Shown: piece after piece, positions 51,216 through 60,173 of the stretch | Position numbering within the stretch: the first letter of the stretch is position 1 | Layout of the letters: each line of letters begins with the position of its first letter | NCBI GenBank assembly: GCA_015075375.1 | Contig: JABTUM010000002.1 | Span: 142,306 to 206,305 of the forward strand | Direction: 5' to 3' | DNA from: Planctomycetota bacterium | GTDB taxonomy: Bacteria > Planctomycetota > SZUA-567 > H5-PLA8 | Length of the DNA: 64,000 nucleotides | Position numbers and translations under genes: made by a program | Notes under the pieces: model-generated | What the model was told of the DNA's origin: nothing | Databases searched by the model: none | What the model saw: the letters and a program-made list of their open reading frames with translations, nothing else

Positions 51216-54200
51216 ATGGCCCGCCGAACCCCGCCGCCGGCCGACTCGAACTTGTTCGACGCGTTGCCCGAGCCGCCCACCGATTCGATGAAACTCTCGG
51301 AGGAGCAACGGCACGCGTTTGGCCACCCGGAGAGCCGCGTAATTTCCGCCAGCGCGGGCACAGGCAAGACGCATACGCTTTCGGCGATTTACCTGGGACT
51401 CCTGCAGGGCCGGGTGCCGTACGACGGGATGGACGCGGACGCGCCTCCGGGCTTGCGCCCGCCGCAGATCGTCGCGGTAACCTTTACCGAAAAGGCGGCG
51501 ACGGAACTGCGCGAGCGCATCCGGATCCGGCTGGAAGAACTACGCCGCTTGGAACCCGATCCGGTCCGTCGCACGCATCTCGACCGTTGCCGGCATGAAT
51601 TGCCCGGCGCTCCCATTCAGACCATTCACGGCTTTTGCCGCACCCTGCTGGGCGAAGCCGGCGCGCAAGCGGACGTGCCGCGTGGCTTCGGGATGCTCGA
51701 ACCGGCGGACAGCCGTGATTTGGAAGAACGCGCGTACCGCGAGACACTGGCCGAAGCGCTCGAAAACGAGTCCGACCCGATGCTGGAGCAACTGGCCCGC
51801 GAATGGGGCGTGCAGCATGCGTTCGGCGGCGGGGTATTGGAAGTTGCGCGCACGCTGGCTCGGCAACTGGCGCGCCACGTTCGGACGCCTGAAGAGTTGC
51901 TGGAAGCCGGCGATCCCGAGCGCGAACAGACCGACCTGCGCGCGCACATCGAATCGATTCACGCCGCAATCGCGGCGGCTCCGCCAAAAGGGCGATCGGT
52001 GCCGTCGGAGGAACTGCGGCAGCTCGTGGCGGCGGGCGTGCCGGATGGCGCGGCCGAAAGGTTGCGGCGGCACGTGCACGCGCTGCTGAGTGGCGCGAGC
52101 AACGCGAGCGGTAAAGGTCTTCTGAAATGGGCCGAAAAGGCCAATTTGGAGCCTGAGTTCGCCGCGGCCTTGTCGGCCGCTCACGCGCCGTATCGCGCGG
52201 CGCTGCTGCGTTACGCCGCGGCGGCTCGAGCGCGGTATCGCGCCGAAAAGTTCAGGCGCGGCGCGCTGGATTTCGATGACCTGCTCAGCGAAGCCCGAGC
52301 GCTCCTGGCGCGCATTCCGGCGCTGGCGGCGCGTTTTCGGTTTGTCCTCATCGACGAGTTCCAGGATACCGATCCGCTGCAGCGGGATATCCTCTTCCGC
52401 ATCGCATTCCCGCCTCAAGGCCAGACTCAGCGCACACGCCCGAGGCTGGCGGTGGTTGGGGACGAGAAGCAGTCGATCTACAGATTTCGCGGCGCGGAAG
52501 TCTCGATGATGCGGCAGGCCGCCGCGGAGCTTGCGCTTTGTCCGCTGCGCGAGAACTACCGCAGCCGCGGCGCGGTGCTGGATTACGTTAACGCGCTGTT
52601 CGAGCGTAGTGTTTGGCCTCCGGCGGCCACCGCGGTGCTGGCTTACGACGCGAATCACCGGCTGGTGCGGCCGGCGTCGGCGCCGGAGCGGCACGGCTGG
52701 AACGGTCCGGCCGCGGAGTGGCTGGAAGCACCCAAGACGGAAGGCGGCGAGAACGCGGAGCAGCGGCGCTGGAGGCAGGCGCGGCAATTGGCGCAGCGAA
52801 TTCGCACGATTGTCGCGCCGCGCGAGGGCACGGCGCTGCCGCGGCCGGTTATTTGGGAAAAGCACGACGGACGGCTCGAACGGCGCGAGGCGGTGCGCTA
52901 CGGCGATATCGCGATCCTGGCGGGCAGCTTGCGGCATGTCCGGCTGCCGCTGGAAGTCTGGCTTACCCGCTTCAACATACCGTTCCGCATGCTGGGCGGT
53001 GCGAGCTTCTACATGCGCCAGGATGTTTTGGACGTTCTGAATTTGTTGGCCGCGGCCGCCGATCCGACCGATCGCGGCGCGCTGCTGGGCTTCCTGCGCT
53101 CGCCGTTCGTACCGCTGTCCGACGGGTCGATCTTTCGCCTGGCTTTCGATGCCGCATCCACGGAAGCGGCGCCGAAGATGGAATTGCTGGATCGCATCGC
53201 GGCGGGCGATACGCGAGGACTCGCCGGGCCGGAAGCCGAGGCCTGTGCGCAAGCGGCGGCGCTGCTGAAGGATCTGCGCGCACGAAACGGCCGCGCCACG
53301 ATCGCCGAATCGATCGATCGCGCCTGCCAGGCGACGGGATTCCTGAGCGTGCTGGCGTTGCAGCCGCAAGGGGAGGTCGGTGTGGCGGCGGTACGGCGCT
53401 TGATCGAGACCGCGCGGCGATTCGAAGCACGCGGCGCGCAGACGCTGGGCGATTTTGTCGCATGGCTGCGCGAGCAGGCCGACGCCGAGCGCGACGATCC
53501 GGGCGGCGGCGAAGAGCGCCCCGACCTGGAGCCCGATTTGCCCGCCCACGAAGAAGCGGTGCATATCGGGACGGTCCACAAAGCGAAGGGGCTGGAATTT
53601 CCCATCGTGATGCTGCCCGATTTGAGCGCGCCACCGAATGTGCGCCAGCCCGACGCGCTGTACCGCCCCGATTGCGGGTTGGGGTTGAGCCTGGGCTTCG
53701 CGCGCGAAGGATTGCCCAAGCAAGGCGATGCGGCGTACGCACGGGCGAAGGATGCCGAGCGCGCCGCCGAACGCGAGGAGTCGCAGCGGAGGCTGTACGT
53801 GGCGCTGACGCGCGCGCGGGAGTACCTGGTCTTCTGCGACGATGCGCCCTACGCCAAGAAGCCCGCGAACTTCGACGAAACGTGGCTGGCTTGGCTGCGC
53901 GCTTACGAAGAGATTGCGGTGCCGCTCGATCTTCCGGCGGCGCTGCGAGTGGCGTACGACCACCCCGATCTCCTCGCCGCCGCCCCCGCACCGTCGCCGA
54001 GCCTGCTCGATTGGGACGCCGATCCGCCCTCCGTGCGTGCAGGCGTTCCGGGTGAAGCGCCTGCAGGCGAAGGAAAGCGTTTGCGCGCGCTCCTGGAGTC
54101 CGCGCAGACGCTGCCCGCGCAGGCGCCGCGTGCGCGCGTGGTCGAAGTCAGCGCGTCAGCGCTGGCGAAGTTTCTGGCCTGTCCGCGCCGCAGCGCGTGG

Positions 54201-55034
54201 GACGGGCATTCGATTGAGGACCGGCCGCGCGAGCGCAGGCATCAGGACTACGAGGATCGCGCGGAGGCCGACGAGAGCCACGAGCGCGGAGCGCCGGATG
54301 CGGTTCGCGCGTTGGGCACCGCCGCGCATGCGGCACTGGAAGCGGCCGTCCGCTCGGGCGGCTCCGAAAGAACAGCCGTAGACGCCGCGCGCCAGGCGTG
54401 GGAGGCCGCGCTGGCCGAAGAGAAGTCTGGTCCCGGCGCCAAGCGTGCGGCGCAAGCGTGGAAGCGCATCGCCGCCACGCTGGGCGGCGCATGGGGCCGT
54501 GCCATGCTGGCCTTGCCGCCGGAGCGGCGTTTCGCCGAACGTCCGTTTCGCTGGCGCGCGGATATCGAAGGCGGCGCGGTGATCGTTACCGGGACACTGG
54601 ATGCGCTCTGTGCCGATAGCAGCGGCGGCTGGCAGGTGGTCGACTACAAGCTCACTTCGAAACAGCATCTGATGCAGGAGGGCGGGGGACGCGAGGCGTT
54701 GCTGCGCTATGCCTGGCAGGTGGGTCTGTATGCGTTCGTTGCGGCAAAGGTGCTGGGCGTGGAGTCCCAGCGCGTGCGTCCGGCGCTGCTGTTCCTGGAA
54801 GACGAACCGGCCGAACCGTGCGAACTGCATGCGTTGCCGTTCGACCCTCCGCTGCGCGCAGGGCTTTCGGCCGCGACGGTGGAGGCCGGGCTAAAGGCGT
54901 TTCTGGCTCAGCATGAGGGCGCCGAACCGAAAGCGGAGGTTTATCTCCCCGCCACGGAAGGCCCGCGAGCGCGCGAACCGCAGCGCTGCCGCGGGGAGGG
55001 TTGTCCGTATCTTGCGCGCTGTTTTGCGCTTTGA
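51216..55034 (+). CDS. addA: AddA helicase-nuclease subunit (UvrD family)
   Basis: This 1272-residue UvrD-type helicase has motif I SASAGTGKTHTLS (about 45-57), motif II LIDEFQDTDP, motif III VVGDEKQSIYRFRGA, motif V IGTVHKAKGLEFPIV and motif VI LYVALTRAREYL, followed by a C-terminal nuclease with GTLDAL and VVDYKLT (near 1142). It unwinds DNA ends with ATP and, with AddB, processes breaks. Unusually, the nuclease region also has Cys989 (LACPRRSAW) and Cys1258, Cys1263, Cys1269 (CRGEGCPYLARC), the same spacing as in AddB here. In characterised AddAB the Fe-S staple is in AddB only. The start lies 3 nt after AddB. Confidence 0.93.
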   Translation: MARRTPPPADSNLFDALPEPPTDSMKLSEEQRHAFGHPESRVISASAGTGKTHTLSAIYLGLLQGRVPYDGMDADAPPGLRPPQIVAVTFTEKAATELRERIRIRLEELRRLEPDPVRRTHLDRCRHELPGAPIQTIHGFCRTLLGEAGAQADVPRGFGMLEPADSRDLEERAYRETLAEALENESDPMLEQLAREWGVQHAFGGGVLEVARTLARQLARHVRTPEELLEAGDPEREQTDLRAHIESIHAAIAAAPPKGRSVPSEELRQLVAAGVPDGAAERLRRHVHALLSGASNASGKGLLKWAEKANLEPEFAAALSAAHAPYRAALLRYAAAARARYRAEKFRRGALDFDDLLSEARALLARIPALAARFRFVLIDEFQDTDPLQRDILFRIAFPPQGQTQRTRPRLAVVGDEKQSIYRFRGAEVSMMRQAAAELALCPLRENYRSRGAVLDYVNALFERSVWPPAATAVLAYDANHRLVRPASAPERHGWNGPAAEWLEAPKTEGGENAEQRRWRQARQLAQRIRTIVAPREGTALPRPVIWEKHDGRLERREAVRYGDIAILAGSLRHVRLPLEVWLTRFNIPFRMLGGASFYMRQDVLDVLNLLAAAADPTDRGALLGFLRSPFVPLSDGSIFRLAFDAASTEAAPKMELLDRIAAGDTRGLAGPEAEACAQAAALLKDLRARNGRATIAESIDRACQATGFLSVLALQPQGEVGVAAVRRLIETARRFEARGAQTLGDFVAWLREQADAERDDPGGGEERPDLEPDLPAHEEAVHIGTVHKAKGLEFPIVMLPDLSAPPNVRQPDALYRPDCGLGLSLGFAREGLPKQGDAAYARAKDAERAAEREESQRRLYVALTRAREYLVFCDDAPYAKKPANFDETWLAWLRAYEEIAVPLDLPAALRVAYDHPDLLAAAPAPSPSLLDWDADPPSVRAGVPGEAPAGEGKRLRALLESAQTLPAQAPRARVVEVSASALAKFLACPRRSAWDGHSIEDRPRERRHQDYEDRAEADESHERGAPDAVRALGTAAHAALEAAVRSGGSERTAVDAARQAWEAALAEEKSGPGAKRAAQAWKRIAATLGGAWGRAMLALPPERRFAERPFRWRADIEGGAVIVTGTLDALCADSSGGWQVVDYKLTSKQHLMQEGGGREALLRYAWQVGLYAFVAAKVLGVESQRVRPALLFLEDEPAEPCELHALPFDPPLRAGLSAATVEAGLKAFLAQHEGAEPKAEVYLPATEGPRAREPQRCRGEGCPYLARCFAL

Positions 55035-55046
55035 TGGCTTTGCGCG

Positions 55047-55625
55047 GTGGGTAAAACCGGGACCGGTTCGAAGCAACCGAGGAATGCCTTGAGCGAGATG
55101 ACTCCGGAGCGCGCGCAGCGAGCTTTCATGCGCGTGTCGGGATACGTGGACTTGAACCTCTACGATCTGGCTCTGGAAAACCTGGAGCCCGTGGAGGCGA
55201 GCGGTCAATTCGCGGCGGAATGCCGCTTCTGGCGCGGCGAGATGTTCCGTGAGCGCGACGAGTACGCCGCCGCGCTGCCGTATTTCGAGGAGGTCCTGCG
55301 GATCGAACCGGGACACGTGGGCGCGACGGTGAGCGCGGGTTGGTGCTTGAAGCGCCTGGCGCGGCTGGCCGAAGCGATGCCCTTATACGCCGAGGCGGTG
55401 AAGCAGCATCCCGACGTGGCGGTTTTGCATTACAACAAAGCCTGTTACCTGAGCCTGCTGGGTGAAGCCGGTTCGGCGATCGAAGCGTTCGACCGTGCGA
55501 TCGAACTGGAACCCGAATTCCGGGAGTTGGCGCGGACGGAGAAGGATTTCGATCCCATTCGTGCGATGACGGCGTTTCAGGAACGTCTGGGACCGGCACC
55601 GGAAGAGCACACGCCGGACGAGTAA
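55047..55625 (+). CDS. TPR-repeat protein
   Basis: The 192-residue protein has four TPR-like helical pairs: FRERDEYAAALPYFEEVL, GWCLKRLARLAEAMPLYAE, ACYLSLLGEAGSAIEAFDRA with the usual Gly/Ala/Pro positions, and a final ARTEKDFDPIRAM segment. No signal peptide and no other domain are seen; it is probably an adaptor. The GTG at 55047 is 12 nt after AddA and is taken as the start, though the ATG at 55098 is possible. Its place between AddA and the dehydrogenase may be operon-related but gives no functional clue. Confidence 0.75.
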   Translation: MGKTGTGSKQPRNALSEMTPERAQRAFMRVSGYVDLNLYDLALENLEPVEASGQFAAECRFWRGEMFRERDEYAAALPYFEEVLRIEPGHVGATVSAGWCLKRLARLAEAMPLYAEAVKQHPDVAVLHYNKACYLSLLGEAGSAIEAFDRAIELEPEFRELARTEKDFDPIRAMTAFQERLGPAPEEHTPDE

Positions 55626-55651
55626 TCCGAAACCTTGGAGGAGAACGGACC

Positions 55652-57301
55652 GTGGCGACCACCGATATCCGCTCACGCATCGAAAAGCTCTGGCCCAAGG
55701 CCCACGACGTGCCGGGGACGCACGATTTTGCGCCCGGCGGCGGGCTGTACGAGCGGGGCGATCTGTACCTCGTGGACGGCGAGGTGCGGAAGTGGTCGGG
55801 CGCGATGGAGAAGGTGTATTCGCCGCTGTGCGTGGAAGGTCGAGACGGGCAGATCGCGCCGCGCCTGATCGGACATGCCGCGAGCCTGGACGCTCAAACG
55901 GCCGGCGAGGCCATGGGCGCGGCGGTGCGCGCGTACGAACGCGGACGCGGCAAGTGGCCGCAGATGAAAGTCGCCGAACGCATTCAGTGCGTGGAGCACT
56001 TCGCCGAACTGATGTCGGGGACGCGCGAGGAAGTCGTGCGCCTGCTGATGTGGGAAATCGGGAAGTCACGGAAAGATTGCGAGAAGGAGTTCGACCGCAC
56101 CGTCGAATACATCCACGACACGGTGGATGCCCTGAAGGAAGTGGACCGTTCAGGCGGGCGCTTTCAGCTTCACGACGGCATTCTGGCACAGATCCGGCGC
56201 AGCCCGCTGGGCGTGACGCTGTGCATGGGGCCTTACAATTATCCGCTTAACGAAACATTCACGACGCTAATCCCTGCGCTGATCATGGGCAACACGGTGG
56301 TCTGCAAGCTGCCGCGCTTCGGCGTGCTGTGCAGCGCGCCGCTGCTGCGCTGCTTTGCGACCGCGTTCCCTGCCGGCGTGGTCAACATCGTCAACGGCGA
56401 CGGTCCGGTGGTGGTGGGTCCGGCGATCTCGAACGAGCATCTCGCCGCGCTTGCGTTCATCGGTTCGGCGAAGGTCGCAAATATCCTTAAGCGCCAGCAT
56501 CCCAAGCCGAACCGGCTGCGCTGCATCCTGGGGCTGAATGCCAAGAATCCGGGCATCGTGCTTCCGGACGCAGACTTGGATCTTACGGTGGAGCAGGTAG
56601 TGATGGGCGCGCTCTCGTTTAACGGGCAGCGCTGCACGGCGCTCAAGCTGATCTTCGTGCATAAGAGTATTGCGGATGCGTTCGTGGCGAAGCTGGCCGC
56701 GGCCGTGGACGCGCTGCCTTTCGGGTTGCCGTGGGATCCGGGCGTGAAACTCACTCCGCTGCCCGAGCCCGGTAAGGCTGAGTATCTTCAGGGCCTGGTC
56801 GACGATGCGGCGCAACTTGGCGCGAAGTCCGCCAACCGCTTCGGCGGATTGTCCAATCGCAGCTTTTACTTCCCTTCGGTGCTGTATCCGGTCAACGCGA
56901 AGATGCGCGCGTACCACGAGGAGCAGTTCGGGCCGGTGATCCCGGTTGTGCCGTACGAAGACGTGAAGGAAGTGCTCGACTACGTGACGGCCGTGCCTTT
57001 CGGGCAACAGGCCAGCGTGTTCGGGCATCACCCGGCGGTAGTGGGGCCGCTGGTGGACGTGCTGGTGCACGAAGTCTGCCGTGTGAATTTGAACGCTCAG
57101 TGCCAGCGCGGACCGGACGTGTATCCCTTTACCGGACGCAAAGACAGCGCGGAGGGGACGCTTTCGGTCGGCGACGCGTTGCGCTGCTTCTCGATCCGCT
57201 CCATGGTCGCCGCACCGAGCAACGGGGCAAACAAGGAACTTCTGCAAGGCGTGCTCTTGCAGCGCACCTCGAACTTCATCAATACCGATTACATCTTCTG
57301 A
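55652..57301 (+). CDS. GapN-like non-phosphorylating glyceraldehyde-3-phosphate dehydrogenase (ALDH family)
   Basis: The 549-residue protein has the ALDH core: NAD(P) site GPYNYPLNETFTTLIPAL, catalytic Cys328 in NGQRCTALK, and the terminal VNLNAQCQRGPD ... FTGRKDSAEGTLSVGDAL block, which is typical of GapN. It would oxidise an aldehyde, probably glyceraldehyde 3-phosphate, to the acid with NADP. At the general-base position, where LELGGK is normal, it has LGLNAK, so the usual Glu is missing or shifted; activity may differ. The start is a GTG with GGAGGAG upstream. It ends 3 nt before the convergent DUF4091 gene. Confidence 0.8.
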   Translation: MATTDIRSRIEKLWPKAHDVPGTHDFAPGGGLYERGDLYLVDGEVRKWSGAMEKVYSPLCVEGRDGQIAPRLIGHAASLDAQTAGEAMGAAVRAYERGRGKWPQMKVAERIQCVEHFAELMSGTREEVVRLLMWEIGKSRKDCEKEFDRTVEYIHDTVDALKEVDRSGGRFQLHDGILAQIRRSPLGVTLCMGPYNYPLNETFTTLIPALIMGNTVVCKLPRFGVLCSAPLLRCFATAFPAGVVNIVNGDGPVVVGPAISNEHLAALAFIGSAKVANILKRQHPKPNRLRCILGLNAKNPGIVLPDADLDLTVEQVVMGALSFNGQRCTALKLIFVHKSIADAFVAKLAAAVDALPFGLPWDPGVKLTPLPEPGKAEYLQGLVDDAAQLGAKSANRFGGLSNRSFYFPSVLYPVNAKMRAYHEEQFGPVIPVVPYEDVKEVLDYVTAVPFGQQASVFGHHPAVVGPLVDVLVHEVCRVNLNAQCQRGPDVYPFTGRKDSAEGTLSVGDALRCFSIRSMVAAPSNGANKELLQGVLLQRTSNFINTDYIF

Positions 57302-57304
57302 GCA

Positions 57305-60133
57305 CTATTCGGCCAGCAGTTTCAGGATGCTTTCCTTCAGTTCGACCAGCGTGTTGCCGCTGACCTTTCCAAAGGTCACGGCGGCCGCGTCGTCGGAGAA
57401 GGCCTGTTTGAAATCGCTCGCCAGGTTCAGCTTCTGGCTGACCAGCGCGCGGCTGTGCGCGCGGCCCCAGCCCTTTTTCTGTTCAAGCAGCCGGAGCAGC
57501 TCACAGATCTGCGCGCCTTGGCGCATCGCATGAACGCGGTAGCTGGCGATGGCCAGGACACCGAAGCGTTTGGAGCCGTCCACGATCAGCCCGTTGCCGC
57601 TCGTACCTTCGTCGCCCTTATCGAAGCACGCATCGCCGCCGATGCTCTGCCAAGGCAGTACTCCGTCGCATTCGTGGACATACGCTTTGAGCGTCCATAG
57701 CGTGCTTTGATGATTGGCCAGGGTGTTGGCGTTACAGCCGCCGTAGGCGTACAGCTTCGTCGGCATGCGGCGCTTGCTGGCGCGCATCAGCGGGAGCATT
57801 TCGAACTGGTTGCCCGCGCTGACCATCACTTCCATGAGCCCGTCCATGTAGCTGCCCTGCCACATCGGACGCGAGATGTCGCCGCGGTAGACGAACTGCG
57901 TGGTCTTCACGTCCTTCAACCCGGCATGGAAAAGGCGGCTGTAGAACTTGAGCGCCTGCCAGTCGAGCAACGTCTGCGGTTCGTCCAGCGTCCAGGCGGT
58001 ACCTGTCATGCCCGGCACCTTGACCTTCTGGCCGTCCTTTTCGACATCCACGCGCCCATACTGGAGCTTGTTGTTGTTGTAGCATTCCAGCAGCGTCTTG
58101 GTCCACCCTTTCTCCTCGGCGTGCTTCACGTAATCGGCGACGCATCGCGCGAAGGCATCCTTGTACTCCTGGGAGAAAGAATCTTCCGGGGCTTTGGCCC
58201 AGATGTTGTGCTTCCAATGCCAGCCTTCGCCCACCAGCTCCGCCTTTTCGCCGGGCCGGTAGTGCTCTTTGATGGGCAGCGGATAGGACTCGTTGAACGG
58301 CAAGTAGATCGCCGCGATCGGCACTCCGTCACGCGGATTGCCTTTGAATAAACTTCCGTCCAGCATCGGGCCGATATTCTTGTCGAAGGTCGACCAGTCG
58401 GTGACGCGGCCGGTGGCGTCCACTTTGGCGCTGAAGTCGGCGTGCGTGCGCCCGTTATGATTATGCGTGACGCGGTTGATCGTATTGCGGTGGTAATGCG
58501 CGATCTTGTGCGCGGCATAAAACGCATCCGTACCGGCATCGCTGATCGGACCGCCGTAACAGTTCAACTCGGGCTGGAAATTCAGTTCGTCAGGGATCAC
58601 GGGCGCGCGAATGTCGAGCACCAGTTTAAGCGAGAGTTCGCCCAGGCCAGCGGCCGTGAGCTTCACGGTGCCTTCGCGCACGCCCGGCTTGGCGTCCTTG
58701 GGTACGATCAGGTCCACCGATACGGCCGCCGCCTGTTGGCCTTCGATTTTGTTGTCCGCGGTGGGAATCGCGAGCGCCTCGCCGGCCTTCATGGGGATCG
58801 CGTACTCGGCCTGCCAGTGGTCGTCAACCTTCACGAACCAAGTGCGCCAGGAGTTCGCTTTTATCCCGTCCAAGCCTTCGACCGAAACGGCGATGCCTTC
58901 GGCGGGACCGTGCAGCGCAAGCTGGAACGCGGCGATATCCCCGCGCGCGGAAACGATGCGCACGGTCTTCGACGCCGCATCCCAGACGCTGTTCTTCTTC
59001 GCGGCGTCGTCCATCCCCTCTTCGAGAATCAGCTTTCCGGTGAGCGGGTCGAGCTTGCAGATTTCGGGATAAGCGAAGACGGTGACTTTATCGCCCAGCT
59101 TCGGCGCTTCGCCGCCGCTGGCTTTGAACTCAGACGGAGGCAGCTTGGGAACCGCGATCGCCGGACTGGTACGCGCCTTGGCGGTTACGGCTTCGGCATT
59201 CTGGCCGGTCGCTGTGAGCGAGACGATCTCGAGACTCACTTCGGTATCGGGCTTCTGGTAGGCCAAGAAGAAGGACTGCTTCGATCCGGGCGCTCCGGCG
59301 AATGGAATCTGCCAGCGCGGAATTTCCGCGCCGTCCACTTTCACCTGATAGGCAAAAGCACCGGCCGGCACGGTGAGGCTTACTGCAAGCGCTCCGCTGT
59401 CATTCAGCGCTTCCAGCGGAGCGGGTTCGGCCTTGACTTCACCGGGTGGGGGAGGCGGAGCCGCCGGACCTGGCGCTTCGACCTCGACTTCCAAGAACGC
59501 GGCCTTCCCGCCTTCGCGCGAATAGATGAACGAATTGGTGCTGATGAACGCGCTGCCTTCCATGAGCATCAAGCCATGCGAAGCGCCGATCGCGAGCGCT
59601 TGCACCAAGCGCACGTCTACGGGCATGGCCAGCCAGCCGTCCTTCGGATGCCCGCCGTCCACGTCGCAGCGCAGCGTCTCGCCGTTGCCGAGAATTACAT
59701 CCCAGTTGCGGCTGCCGGGATGCGCCCATGCGCGCTTGCCGAAGTCGGCCTCGTTGAAGGTCGCCCCCGGCGTCTTCTCCGCGTAGTCGCCGCCGGTGCC
59801 CTCTTCCCACGGACTGCTCACGGTGGAGACCGTGAACCAGCGCAGGTCGGTTCCGCGATCGCCGCCGAACTTCACGCCCGATTCGGGCGCGACGTACAGC
59901 TTCGCCGATCGAATGGACTTGCCTTTGAGCTTGGAGACGTCGAAGTCCAGCAGTGCGTATTCCTGATAGCCCTTCATTTTCAGGTGCTTCGCGCCGCCCA
60001 TGTTCATATTCACTTCCTGGCTGTCCGAGCTGAGCCAGGTATCGCGGGTGGCTTCAAGCTTGATCGTTTCCGCGTGAATGAAGCGGGGAGCCAGCAGCAC
60101 CGCGGCGCACAACACAAGACCGGTCCATCGCAT
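57305..60133 (-). CDS. Exported DNRLRE plus DUF4091-type protein (copy B of a tandem pair)
   Basis: The 942-residue protein has a signal peptide (MRWTGLVLCAAVLLAPRFIHA/E), an N-terminal DNRLRE-like domain (about 25-215, ATRDTWLSSDSQEVN, with RGTDLRWFTVSTVSSPWEEG), a linker of Pro/Ala, a middle beta region, and a C-terminal TIM-barrel-like part ending in the DUF4091-style block SYRVHAMRQGAQICELLRLL. Acidic pairs (for example in PQTLLDWQALKFY) could be catalytic, but no enzyme is proven. DNRLRE domains sit on extracellular glycan-active proteins. It shares its order of domains and many motifs with the upstream neighbour. GAGAGGAGAAGG precedes the ATG. Confidence 0.75.
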   Translation of the reverse strand: MRWTGLVLCAAVLLAPRFIHAETIKLEATRDTWLSSDSQEVNMNMGGAKHLKMKGYQEYALLDFDVSKLKGKSIRSAKLYVAPESGVKFGGDRGTDLRWFTVSTVSSPWEEGTGGDYAEKTPGATFNEADFGKRAWAHPGSRNWDVILGNGETLRCDVDGGHPKDGWLAMPVDVRLVQALAIGASHGLMLMEGSAFISTNSFIYSREGGKAAFLEVEVEAPGPAAPPPPPGEVKAEPAPLEALNDSGALAVSLTVPAGAFAYQVKVDGAEIPRWQIPFAGAPGSKQSFFLAYQKPDTEVSLEIVSLTATGQNAEAVTAKARTSPAIAVPKLPPSEFKASGGEAPKLGDKVTVFAYPEICKLDPLTGKLILEEGMDDAAKKNSVWDAASKTVRIVSARGDIAAFQLALHGPAEGIAVSVEGLDGIKANSWRTWFVKVDDHWQAEYAIPMKAGEALAIPTADNKIEGQQAAAVSVDLIVPKDAKPGVREGTVKLTAAGLGELSLKLVLDIRAPVIPDELNFQPELNCYGGPISDAGTDAFYAAHKIAHYHRNTINRVTHNHNGRTHADFSAKVDATGRVTDWSTFDKNIGPMLDGSLFKGNPRDGVPIAAIYLPFNESYPLPIKEHYRPGEKAELVGEGWHWKHNIWAKAPEDSFSQEYKDAFARCVADYVKHAEEKGWTKTLLECYNNNKLQYGRVDVEKDGQKVKVPGMTGTAWTLDEPQTLLDWQALKFYSRLFHAGLKDVKTTQFVYRGDISRPMWQGSYMDGLMEVMVSAGNQFEMLPLMRASKRRMPTKLYAYGGCNANTLANHQSTLWTLKAYVHECDGVLPWQSIGGDACFDKGDEGTSGNGLIVDGSKRFGVLAIASYRVHAMRQGAQICELLRLLEQKKGWGRAHSRALVSQKLNLASDFKQAFSDDAAAVTFGKVSGNTLVELKESILKLLAE

Positions 60134-60173
60134 CGGAAACCTTCTCCTCTCGAGCCATTTTTGGTACGTCGCC

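Noticed and set aside
51540..53963. 807-codon minus-strand frame across AddA
   Set aside because: Antisense shadow of a gene with all UvrD helicase motifs.
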